A DNA stretch of 64,000 nt, taken from the NCBI GenBank assembly GCA_905250115.1, contig CAJNOI010000035.1, positions 310,001 through 374,000 on the forward strand. The letters run 5' to 3'. The position numbers were made by a program, and so were the translations under genes. This document shows, in pieces, positions 36,772 through 47,711 of the stretch (position 1 is the first letter of the stretch; every line of letters starts with the position of its first letter). Source of the DNA: Adineta steineri (taxonomy: Eukaryota; Rotifera; Eurotatoria; Adinetida; Adinetidae). Below the pieces are notes generated by a model that did not search any database, was not told the origin of the DNA, and was given only the letters and a program-made list of their open reading frames with translations.

Positions 36772-37451
36772 TTAAACGAGGCCTAATCGATGTGATTTTT
36801 GCCGTGCACGTATCATTTGTGCTAATGTAGTAAATGCATCTGTTATACCCTTTCCACTTAATCCACAACATGGAATAATATAATAAGAATCTTCAGGCCA
36901 TTCTATTAAATTTAATTTGCGAGCTATATGTTCAGCTGGTAAAGCATCATCATTATCTTGTTTATTAGCTAAAACAATTAATGGAACATCTTTCATAGCT
37001 TCATGTTGATAGATTCCTTCTAATTCAGCTCGAGCTAAATGAAGACGACGACTATCAGTTGAATCAATAACAAATACAAGCCCATCAACATTATCAAAAT
37101 AATGATGCCATAAGGTTCTTAAATGATCTTGACCACCAACATCCCAAACAGTTAAAGAAATTCCACGACATGGTGATATTGTTTCAACATTAAAACCTAG
37201 GATTCATATAGAAAAAATAATTACAATCTATTATTGTTAACAACAAATTACCAATTGTTGGTACAGTATGAAAATCTTCTGTACGTTTCATTCGATAAAG
37301 TATTGTTGTTTTACCTATTATTAATACAATTATAAATAACAAAATTCTATAGTATTATCATCGTACCTGCATTATCTAAGCCAAGCATAAGTATTCGTTT
37401 TGGGCCATCGGCTGATAATTTTTTCATAATTTTCGAAAGTACTTTCCCCAT
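36772..37451 (-). CDS. ARF-like small GTPase
   Basis: Three minus-strand exons (37367-37451, 37252-37314, 36772-37196) join to 190 residues. Gly2 (MGKVLSK) is a candidate N-myristoylation site. The GTP-binding motifs are intact: P-loop GLDNAGKTT, switch I TIGFNVE, switch II WDVGGQD, NKQD and GLSGKG. ARF/ARL GTPases cycle on membranes to direct vesicle coats, lipid enzymes or ciliary trafficking. The insert region (SPCRGISL) and C-terminal tail (RARQKSHRLGLV) do not match canonical ARF1. Some features recall the divergent ARL11/ARL14 group, so I give no symbol. It is divergent from the chitinase gene. Confidence 0.9.
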
Positions 37452-39124
37452 TTTCTACGAATAAATAATGATAACTATTATTTCACACCAATAGAGTCTT
37501 CGTCGTTAATGTTAAATAATACAAAAAAAACGCTGATCATAAAATAACAATATTACACATAAACACACGCGCTACATCGCTATTGTTGACGATAGAATAT
37601 GTCAGTCATTATAATGCAAAACGAAATTTATTCGAGTCTAACGTCATAGATGTGTATATGCGTGTTGTGTTGGTGCAGAGGACATACAGGTGAATGAATA
37701 ATATAACTAACAGAAGAGACTGTAGCTTAGAGCAAGGTGAGACAATTGCACGTCAGTCAAAGTCATATTGAAGCAGCAGTCCTTTTTCTATTATGTATGT
37801 GTAATCGAACAAGAAAAGAGAGAGAGGAGAAAAAAAACGAATGCAAAGAATCGGCCTCCTCTTTTATTGCACTTTCATTAATACATAGGCAAGTACCATT
37901 GATTGACTCGTCTTCGACGCATCGCTTTTATTATTGTCCAAGAATGCAACTACTGTTCATTTATTCAATCTAACCATCGTATACATATATACATATATGA
38001 AATGTGAAAAAAAAGAAATAAAAAGGGAGTTGCTTAGTAATTTGACAGTTCTTTTTTTTTCAGTTTCAATATTCTGTCGATATGAAACCATATATTTCGA
38101 CGCAAATCGTTTTTAAATAATATTGACTTGTACGAAAAGAGGAGAAGAAGAAAAAAAAAAGATTACTGACTTATTATTTACTGTGATTTTTAATTAATCA
38201 TAGAACAGTATTTGCAAAGTGCTTGATATAATTGAATGAAGTTAAGAATATTAAGAGTGTATCGTATAGAATTAGAGTGATGGAGAAAAAAAAGAGCTAT
38301 GATTATCAAAATGACAATCATGAATGACTTTTAATATGCATAACCTTGTCTGATAAATATCAGACTTCTCTATAATAAAGTGTGAATAAAATATTAAAAA
38401 AAACTGATTCATCAACAAACATATGATATGTGGGTGTGTATGTCATTATTTCGATTGATTGATAAATGACTGAATGATAGAATTCAATAGTTGATTTATA
38501 TTTTCTTAAAGATAATAAATTATTTATAGTAGACAAGGCAATATAATGTATCTCATTGATTCATAAAGACTGTATTTCAATACAAACGGAAGTGATCTAT
38601 TTTTTTGCCAAATAAAATAGTTTTTTTTATAGCATTTATTTAATCGTGTTTGTCGCTGTATGATTATTTCGTATCATATATAATAATTCATAGTTTAAAA
38701 ATGAAATGGATTATCTGATGACAACTTATCTATTGTATCTAATTCCTTTGTTTTCATATTATAAACATCTATGCTGACATAAAAGTATGATTGTAACGAG
38801 AGAGAAACGAAAAAGAGAAGAGTAAAATGAGATGTAACAATTTTTTTTTGTCATTGTCGTTTGTCATAATTGTGAAAAGAAAAACGAAAATGTTGATCCT
38901 CTCTGAGTTGTACGAGCACGTTTTGTGTATCTAGTCATCGTTGTCGGACGACGGTCGTAGTATGTATTTCGTTCTTTATTTAACTAGTTGCTTATTATTT
39001 GGTCAGACAAAAATAGAAAAAGAAGAGGGAGAAGAAGAAGAAGAAGAGAAGATAGATACAGATACAGCGAAGAAAGACTAAAAGTATAAGCTTGTCATTC
39101 ACACTACGTTAACAAAAACGAGAA
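37452..39124. other. Divergent intergenic region ARL / chitinase
   Basis: 1.7 kb. It contains ATACATATAT microsatellite-like DNA (about 37980-37998) and a purine (GAA) tract at about 39020-39050 just upstream of the chitinase gene. No further gene is supported. Confidence 0.45.
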
Positions 39125-40591
39125 ATGAAACTGTGTATAGTAAATTTTTTACTGCTAACAACAATATTTTTTCATTCAATAAATAGTCAACAATTTATTG
39201 TTGGTTGTTATTTTACGAATTGGGCTCAACATCGACAAGGTCTTGGACGTTTTCTTCCATCACATATTGATCCATCATTATGTACACATCTCTATTATGC
39301 ATTTGCTAATATAGATATGATAAATCGAGGTCCAAGTCCATTCGAAGTAAACGATGTTAAACCATCTCCCGCAACTTCACCTGTTATCGTCAGTGAACCA
39401 GGAAAACTTGTAGTCAATGGTCGTCTTAATGGTAAACAAGCAATAAAATCACCAGCTCCGCCACCACCAATGAGCATGTATGAACAATTTAATATATTAA
39501 AACATAAAAATCCACAAATGAAAACATTATTATCATTGGGTGGTGCAAGTGTTAATGCTACACAGTTTCGAACTATGTTCGAACCTGATAAAATGCGTCG
39601 TGAATTTATAAGAAATACAATAAAATATTTACGAAAATATAAATTTGATGGTTTAGATTTAGATTGGGAATTTCCTGAAACTGAAACAGATCGTAGAATT
39701 TTTTCTTTACTCGTTCATGATTATCGATTTGAATTTCAAAATGAAGCTTTTACAACAGATCGTGCACGTCTTTTATTAACAGCAGCTGTTGCTGCTTATC
39801 GTCCAAAAATTGAAGCTGGTTATGATATAAAAGAAATTGCATCTTATCTTGATTATATTAATTTAATGGCATATGATTATCATGGTTAGTTCATCTTTTT
39901 TACTGCAATAAACAAATTATCTTGTTTTTTAGGTAGTTGGAATGCTTATACAGGTTTCAATAGTCCACTTTATCCACGATCGAGTGAAAAAGGTGATAAA
40001 CGTTTACTTAATCAACAAGCAACAGTTGATACATGGATTGAAGGTGGATGTCCACCATCGAAATTAGTTCTTGGTCTTGGTATGTATGGTCGAACATTTA
40101 AATTAAAACAAAAGAAAAATGGCGATACAAAACCTTATGGACCAGCTAAAGGTGCTGGTCTACCAGGTAATTTTACGGCTAGTAATGGATTTCTTTCCTA
40201 TTATGAAATATGTGATTTAATTAAAAAACAAAAATGGCATACAGAATATGATAAAGAACAACAAGTACCATTTGCATATAAAGATGATCAATGGGTTAGT
40301 TTTGATAATCAAGAATCAATTGAAAAAAAATGTCATTATGTTGCTGAACGACGTTTAGCTGGTGCTATGATATGGTCACTCGATTTTGATGATTTTACTG
40401 GTGGGTTTTGTGGCCAAGGAAAATATCCATTATTAACAACAGTTAAAAAAACATTAGATAGTCTTCAAGGACCAACAACACCACATAGAATTCATCGAAC
40501 AACTCAAACAACAGTAACAAATCATGGATATTTTTATTCTCATTCACTTGTTCTTTTATTTTTTCCGATATTTATTTATCATTTTATTTGA
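39125..40591 (+). CDS. GH18 chitinase, membrane- or GPI-tethered
   Basis: Two exons (39125-39884 and 39933-40591) join to 472 residues. A signal peptide (MKLCIVNFLLLTTIFFHSIN) precedes a GH18 TIM barrel: VGCYFTNWAQ, YAFANI, LSLGG, the catalytic DGLDLDWEFP (DxxDxDxE intact, Glu as acid), MAYDYHGSW and GAMIWSLDFDDF. It should hydrolyse chitin. There is no CBM14 chitin-binding domain. Instead, a Thr/His-rich linker ends in a hydrophobic segment (SLVLLFFPIFIYHF) at the very C-terminus, suggesting a GPI signal or tail anchor and surface display. An extra loop rich in Pro/Ser (about residues 70-120, including SPAPPPPMSMY) interrupts the early barrel between YAFANI and the next strand. Confidence 0.93.
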
Positions 40592-41254
40592 CAGATTGTT
40601 TTTATTTGAAAATTTCTTATTTATGTTTTATTTCGAATCTCACTCGAAAAATAATGTCTTTCTATTTTATCAAACAAAAATAGATAAACATTTGATTTCT
40701 TATAAAAAGAAAATTTAAAACAATGAGATTAATTTAAATGCTTCGAATCACATTGTATATATGTACAAATTTTTCTCTTTCCGTAATCAATTTACTAAAC
40801 AAATATCACCATTGTTGAGTAAATAATATGAACTTGATCATTGATACGGGAGCATTTATTTATTCAGATAGATAAATGATTAAATATTTTCAAACAAGTG
40901 AAAGTCATATCAAATTTTATTTGATTTATTGAAAAGTGAACGGAATTAGTGAAATTGACAGGTTACGCAAGTCAGTGAACTGAGAATAAGTTATTACAAG
41001 CATTTTATATAATACCATGATTAGATATAATAAAACTAAAAGTTCTTTTTCTCTTCTGCACGGTAAGTTAACCTTCATTTTCCACTCTGACAAGTATTTA
41101 ATGTATTAGCTGTCTTTTAATTACATCTGGACAAGAGAAAAGTTGTATTTCTATTCCATTAAAAGAACACATATGTCTTTTCCTTCAATATATTCTGAAA
41201 AATATACATTAAAAAAACAGAAATCATTCCTGAATAATAAATAAAAACTCATAT
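40592..41254. other. Intergenic region between convergent genes
   Basis: About 660 bp AT-rich 3' flanks of the chitinase and Tctex1 genes. Nothing else is seen. Confidence 0.5.
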
Positions 41255-41866
41255 TTATGCAAGAATACCATGAATAATAATTAAAAATTTGAATATATCT
41301 GTTTCAATTTCTACTGAAAGTACATCATCTGTTCGATAATTCCATAAACATCGACTCATTATTAAAATATCATTTTCATCTTGTTTGGGATAACTCATGA
41401 CTTGTATAATAACTTTATAATTTTCTTTTATATGTCCTGCCATAATTTGTTTTATAATTTCTGTAATTTCATATGTTACTGTTCGAGCAGCATTTTCTTC
41501 ACTATATTTAAGTTGTTTTATTTGTGGTAAATTAAGTAATTGACTAATTTGATCTTTGATAATCTATAGAGAGAAATCGAATTTATTTTTATATTTAAAA
41601 TATAGAAGTTTATTACATACAACACTAAATGTATTATCGGCAAATTTAACTGGTACACCTGGTGTTATATTAGTCATCGATTCTTTATTGATATTTGTTT
41701 GATGCAAACCTTTGATAAAGATAAGAAATTCAATATATATATGATAAAAGAAGAAAGAAAGAGGCATACTTTCAATTGGATTTAATTGTGAAATTCGTTC
41801 ACTATTACGAGTTGTTGGTGTTGATGATGATACAGATACGTAACGAGTCGTCGTCGTTGCTGCCAT
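41255..41866 (-). CDS. Tctex1-domain dynein light chain
   Basis: Three minus-strand exons (41770-41866, 41621-41709, 41255-41563) join to 164 residues. A disordered Thr/Ser-rich N-terminus (MAATTTTRYVSVSSS) is followed by the Tctex-1 fold: ITPGVPVKFADNTF, YEITEIIKQIM, ENYKVIIQVMSY, the family-typical SRCLWNYRTDD and a C-terminal beta strand (KFLIIIHGILA). Proteins of this family (DYNLT1/3 and DYNLT2/4/5, formerly TCTEX1D) are light chains of cytoplasmic, ciliary (IFT) or axonemal dyneins. The N-terminal extension and sequence suit the TCTEX1D group better than DYNLT1, but the exact orthologue is unsettled. Confidence 0.88.
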
Positions 41867-43177
41867 AGTAAATATGCCAATATAAATATTCGATAGGTAA
41901 TATTTTTTTGTATTCGTTTATGTGTCGAGTGTAATATTTAGTAAAACTAAAACGTCAAAAAAATACGTTGATTATTCTATGAGTCTCGTTTTTTCTTTAT
42001 ATGCGATGATAGTTCTTTACTTTTTTACTGTTCCTTCTCTTCTGAGTAAATGACGCGTGTATGTGTATGCTTATACGGTGGTGAAGAACGCGTAAAAAAA
42101 CAAGAGAAGAGAAGAGAGGAAGCAAGAGCGTAATATGTAAAGGTGTATGTCGTCTTGAAATAACAACTACTACTACTATCGCCGTCAAGTAGATGCCAAT
42201 GAGAATGAAAGAACAGAAAGAAAGTTTTTTTGTATAATTAGTTTTTTTTTTAAATATTATAAAGAATTGAAAAGACTTGATGTTGACAGATGTGTAAAAC
42301 AGAACACATAAAATCTTTTGCATATTAAAATGAGTAGACGACATTCTCAACAGCTATCAAATTATTGAATGAATGAACCAGTGTCATATATATATATATA
42401 CAATGAAAAAATGATCAATTTCATCTTTATACATAGCAGAAGAATAAATCTTCTTCGGATGCACCTGTTGCAATAGTATTGCGATTACTGAGGTCAATTC
42501 AATTGAGAAAGAGAGAGTGAGAGAGGAAAAAAAGAAAGGTCATCAAATGCCGATATGGTACGAATGTTAATGACATAAGAAAAAAACGTGAACATTTATT
42601 ATGTCTATTGAGTTTGAAAAAAACTATATGATTAAAATCGTTTTTTCTTGTTTTATGAATAATTTATCTAAAATTTTTTTAATTGATTGTATCAAAAAAC
42701 AATCGTCTATAATTAATAATATATTTATAAGAATAGATTTTTCTCTTTTAGTTTAAGTCACGTATTGAAGAATTAATTGAGTCTAATTAGAGTCTTATAT
42801 TTTAAATTGAATTGACAAATATAATCAATTATTGTTCAACATTATAAATTTTTTTTTTATTTTTTCGATAAGTGTTATATAAACAATATTATATTGATTG
42901 TTTTGAAAAGATTTTATAATAAGAATAAGTCTTTGGTCGTCTAAAGTCATGAAGATATTTGTATAACTGTACACACGCTTGGTTAGATTTGAAAGACATT
43001 GGTATATGGAGTGATATCTATCGGTCTTGAAAAAGGAGACTGATCAGTTATTTCTCAATGCAATCGAGTGTGACGATAGTAAAAAGCAAGGGAATATGTC
43101 TTCATATATATGTAGCTTGACAGCACATTTTTGTGTCTATTTTCTTATCATTCATTTCCTTGAACTAGTTGACAGTC
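41867..43177. other. Divergent intergenic region
   Basis: 1.3 kb between head-to-head genes, with a (TA)n microsatellite at about 42387-42401 and a purine-rich GAGA tract at about 42505-42540. A minus-strand open frame at 41997-42350 is low-complexity and not accepted. Confidence 0.45.
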
Positions 43178-44365
43178 ATGATTAACGCAACCCATATGTG
43201 TCAAATTCCTACAGGTAAAAGGGAATCAGCAAATTCAAACTCATGTTATTACTGCCAACAAGAAGCATTTCATTCACCGTATGTTCAACATAATTCATCG
43301 ATGATAAATGATGTTAGTGCTTTGGTCGATCGAATTCATACACTTACAGATAGTATGACTACAATTTCAATAACTACAATGCGTAGTAGTTTATGTAATC
43401 AATTACAACAATGGCGAGAGGACAATGTTAATCATATCAATAAAATATATAAACAAAAATTAGCTGAATTAAATGCAAAAATTGTACACTTAGATACAAT
43501 GTTAAATCAATTAAAAAATGAAAAACAACAAGAAATCTCACAAGTTAGGATGAAAATTGGTGAATTAGTAAATGTTGGTGGACCGACTTCAGAACAGATG
43601 ACTCGTCTACGTAAAGTAGTCGATCAAATAGCAGTCGATCTAGATAAACTTCGATCATCAACAATACGAATTGAAATTCTACCAACTAATCTAGATACTT
43701 GTCGAGTTGTTTATATGGATCCATCACTAAATATTCAACAAGAAGGTGTTACAGCTTCTGTTTCAAAAACTCGTATTAATGATGATGTGAAATATTTCAA
43801 TAAACCAACTAATCATTGTCGTCCCACTCCATCGAAACCCATGCCAACAATGAAAAATCTTAGACAAGCATCGTCAGCTCCTATTATTGATGCAACTGCT
43901 GGTTCGCATCTATTTCATTCTCCTGGTCCACCTCCTACTGTACAACCACATATTTTAAAGACACAACCTATATCAGATCCACCTCATACTACATTCAAAC
44001 CATCTCATATACCCATGCCACCTCCTCTACACGAAGCATCTCAAATACCTATGCCACCGCCTGTACCCGAAGCATCTCACAGTCCTAAAGAATGTCATTC
44101 ACCTACACCGTCTGAATTATCTGAACTATTACCACCTAGGTCACCGGAAATACCAATGCCACCACCTATACACGAGTCATCTCATATACCTATGCCACCT
44201 CCTCTTAATAAGTCACCTTCAAGTTCTGGAACACAAAATATACCGATGCCACCACCTATTCCAAAAACATCTAATATTCCAATGCCACCTCCTGTGACTA
44301 CACCGACGACAGTACCCCTACGTACTATTCGAAGATATGGTAAACACCAAGTAATGTTCGAATAA
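43178..44365 (+). CDS. Coiled-coil protein with IPMPPP repeats (TLDc/B-box relative)
   Basis: Single-exon gene, 395 residues from the ATG at 43178. Residues about 20-30 hold a small Cys pair (CYYC), perhaps a decayed zinc finger. Residues about 45-165 form a coiled coil whose LQQWREDNVNHINKIY resembles the EQWREKSHRRIDEIF helix of the B-box/TLDc genes at 60.5-62.8 kb. The C-terminal half is disordered and Pro-rich, with six IPMPPP motifs at about 44010-44295 in HIPMPPPLHEAS-type units. Such Pro clusters can bind SH3, EVH1, WW or profilin partners, so a scaffold role is possible. The TLDc domain is absent. Inferred: a B-box-family coiled coil re-fused to a Pro-rich tail. Confidence 0.8.
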   Translation: MINATHMCQIPTGKRESANSNSCYYCQQEAFHSPYVQHNSSMINDVSALVDRIHTLTDSMTTISITTMRSSLCNQLQQWREDNVNHINKIYKQKLAELNAKIVHLDTMLNQLKNEKQQEISQVRMKIGELVNVGGPTSEQMTRLRKVVDQIAVDLDKLRSSTIRIEILPTNLDTCRVVYMDPSLNIQQEGVTASVSKTRINDDVKYFNKPTNHCRPTPSKPMPTMKNLRQASSAPIIDATAGSHLFHSPGPPPTVQPHILKTQPISDPPHTTFKPSHIPMPPPLHEASQIPMPPPVPEASHSPKECHSPTPSELSELLPPRSPEIPMPPPIHESSHIPMPPPLNKSPSSSGTQNIPMPPPIPKTSNIPMPPPVTTPTTVPLRTIRRYGKHQVMFE

Positions 44366-45929
44366 AATTTCATTAAAAATTGATTTTAATCTATTAAATA
44401 TTATTTTCTAACTTTATATCCATTAAAATGGATTATAGTTGATTTTAATCGATTCTCAACTATTTGAGAATTGATTGAAATTTATCAATCATTAATACAA
44501 TTAATGCTTCTATTATTTGTAACGCATTGTATTTTTGTTAAATAAAACATATTTTTCATTTTTATTTTAATTTTAATTTTTGTTGTCGAATAGAAAGACA
44601 TGGTAATCTCCTATATTAATCATAGTTGTTAAATAGAACAACTATTTCGTCAGCATACATATTTAAATTATGAAGAGAAAATGGAGTCTTTCATATCTAT
44701 ACTCCAAAGAAGAACAGCTAGAATCAATGCGTATATCATTTACTCGTACCTTTCATGGAAATTACACGCCAATAACTCATGAAATCAGACATTTAGTACA
44801 TAGTTCATACTTATCTTTTTCTTCAGCAAAATTAAAGAAAATGACAGATGGCTATTAATTCTTTGAGGATCGATTTATTTTTGAAAGAAATTATGCTTTT
44901 CTATTTTTACTTTTACTTTTTAAAACACATGAAAAGAGTTTATATCTAATTAAAAACGATTTAAAGTATGATATTTTTTAATGAGATCAAAAGTAAAATG
45001 TTGCGAAGTTGATCCTTTCAAAAATACTTATTGCTTCTATTGGGTAATAGCCAAAGATAGTTGTATGTGATAAACACAATTCATTTATTATGAAAAGTGA
45101 AAGACTATATAGATGTTTTGGACAGGATCAGCGAGAACAGAATAGAAAGATCCATATGATGTAAAGGTAGAAAACATGACGTCATGGAAAAACATACAAG
45201 ATGGAAAAGTACGTATGACGTTAGAAAAGAATGCATAATGTAAATTTATGAAAAGGGCCATTAGAACACACATGTGCCTTAGCGGTCTTCAAAGGGTTAA
45301 CGATATTGTACTTTAGCGTATTTAAAAGCATTACCCAGCTGTTTCACTACAAATAAATATATGTTACGATATGTAAAATATTCTATTGTATTCATCAATA
45401 TCTTCTATTCAATAGAACTTTGAATAAAAATATATAATTGATGTTCGGAACATTTTTTTACTAAAAATACTTTGTTCCAGAAAACTGTCCCAGATTTGAT
45501 TTTAATAATTGTAAGTAGAATTAAACATACAAGATCTGTTATCTTCGATATCTCTGTAAGAAAATTCATTTTATTCTTACACCATCTTGAGGATGAGCGT
45601 GAGTGTTGTAATTATCGCACAGCTAGATCTACATCCACACCCTCAAGATTACTCGTTCTATAAATTATGAAAAGGAAGAGTCAATCGTTTTTTTTCTATT
45701 TAAAAGTACATATCATTTCGAATGCTAGCGACATCCAATAATATATGCGTATATTCTCTTCTTAATGGATACTGATTCAGCAACAGCATATTATATTACC
45801 GTAACATATTATATAAATTGCTATTGCTACTGCTTGACTTTTTCTTTTTCTATTGATTTTTATATAACAAGACAACGAATAATTATTACTTTATCAAAAT
45901 GTATAATTTATTGTGAAATATATTAAAAA
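44366..45929. other. Intergenic region
   Basis: 1.6 kb without a convincing gene. Contains the second copy of a short dispersed repeat (45575-45650). The short open frames at 44670 and 45472 show no domain. Confidence 0.4.
45575..45650 (+). repeat. Short dispersed hairpin element, copy 2
   Basis: ATCTTGAGG (about 45584-45592) and CCTCAAGAT (about 45641-45649) form perfect 9-bp inverted ends. The interior resembles the minus strand of 29271-29345. Probably a degenerate non-autonomous element. Confidence 0.4.
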
Positions 45930-47643
45930 ATGTTTTATTATCGACAACTAATTTTAATTAATTTTTTTCTCGTGTATTTATCAGCATCATCTCAACACTC
46001 AGGTCATTTAAAACCATTTGGTTCATCGGGTCCTTTTGAACAAATTGATAAATTAACAAACGATTTTCCTGATCCAATATTATTTTTTGAAAATTATGCT
46101 TTTAAATCACATCCTGTTCTTTTTCGACAAGTATTAGCTAATGATCTTTATTTATCTCTATGGAATAAAGATAAAAAATTAAAGAAATTATTTTTAAATA
46201 ATAAAGAAATTGTTCATGTTGAAACACGAAAAAAAGAAAGTCGAAAACAAAATATTTTAACGATGACTATGACTGATTTTTTAAAACGATATCAATCGGA
46301 AGAACTTTATCTTGTTGAAGAAGTACCAAAATTAGTAAGGTAAAATTTGTCTTCGAAAATTTTTTTTTCCAAATGTAAAATATTACATCTTGTAGACCAT
46401 ATTTTACATTACCTAAATGTCTTCAATGTGAACCCGCTATAGAAACATTTCAAGTTGCTGTAAGTTTCTTCAAAAACGGATTTTCTAAATTATCTTTTTT
46501 TTGCTATTTATATAGATGCTGTGGTTTAGGTAGGATTAATATTAAAAATAAATATCAATCGAATTTCTTTCGTATTTTATATATTAAAGTTCAGGCAATA
46601 CATCATCAGTTGTACATACAGATGATTATGATAATATTAATTGTGTTTTACAAGGTGAAAAACAATTTATTCTTATCGATCCTCATACATACAAACACGT
46701 TGCTTCACAGGTTAGTATTTCAAAAAAGGTTATTTTTGAATATAAATTCTTTAATTTAGATTATTGACAATCCTAGTGGTTCATTTTCATCAATAGATGT
46801 TGATCGGTAATATCAAATTTTTGATAATTCACTTCATTAAAATTTCTATTTATTTTCTAGTGTTAATTATGATAAATATTCTTCTCTCGATAATGATATT
46901 CATTATTATCAAATGAATTTAAGTCGAGGTGATTGTCTATTTATTCCTGCATTATGGATTCATCAAGTTCGTTCAAGTGATCGTAATATAGCGGTAAATT
47001 ATTGGCTTAATCATGCACGCGTTAAGAATGCTGTTATTAATCAAAATACTTGTGAATTATTAAAGCAGTCGAATTTAATGACACTTGATACAATAACATG
47101 GCCAAAAGAGTTATCAAATCTTGAAGGTTTACAAGATTTTATGTTTGATCTTATTGATGAAGGTGCAACAAGTTTTAAAGACTGGACAAGAGAATTTTCA
47201 AAAGTAAAAATATTTTATTCAAAGATTTGAAATATTTATCTTTTTTTTAGGATCTTAATTTTGATCTGCATTCTAATACGGGTATAATTACATTATTTGC
47301 AGAGGTAATTTATTTTCATATATTAAGTGAAAATATTTATTTAGTTTTATTTAGTTTTTTAATATGATTGATACAAATGAAAATGGTTTTATAACCGTTA
47401 ACGAACTTGAACTACTTTTAGATGATAATAATGTAAGAAAAAGATTTTATTAATTATCTATTTATTTTCTTCAAATTTTAGAATATGACAGCAGCTTTTG
47501 AAATTCTTCAAGATATAGTTAATTTAATCGAAATAAAATCAGGCAAAGATGTACAATCAAATAATCAAAATATAGATGAACTATTATCCGGTGACGAAAC
47601 TGAAAAAGATGATGACATTAATCTTAAACATGAAGATTTATAA
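45930..47643 (+). CDS. Secretory-pathway JmjC (cupin) protein with EF-hand, iron ligands intact
   Basis: Nine exons (45930-46339, 46396-46459, a 14-nt micro-exon 46516-46529, 46590-46710, 46760-46806, 46861-47203, 47251-47304, 47355-47432, 47482-47643) join to 430 residues. A signal peptide leads into SSQHSGHLKPFGSSG, then a JmjC/cupin_8 domain with HxD in SVVHTDDYDN and a distal His in CLFIPALWIHQV. This is the Fe(II)/2-oxoglutarate facial triad. A canonical EF-hand (DTNENGFITVNEL) lies near the C-terminus, followed by an acidic tail. JMJD-type hydroxylases modify proteins, and the signal peptide plus EF-hand suggest an ER or secreted, calcium-linked enzyme. Substrate unknown. The tandem paralogue starts 68 bp downstream. 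Confidence 0.85.
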
Positions 47644-47711
47644 AAAATTAGCTTGTTTTTGAAACTGACAATTTACGAATAAAAATTTTTCTTTTGTATT
47701 TTTTTTTCTAG

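Noticed and set aside
41997..42350. 117-codon minus-strand frame upstream of the Tctex1 gene
   Set aside because: Low-complexity Leu/Phe/Val/Arg content opposite purine-rich DNA; probably a shadow of a GAGA-type tract.
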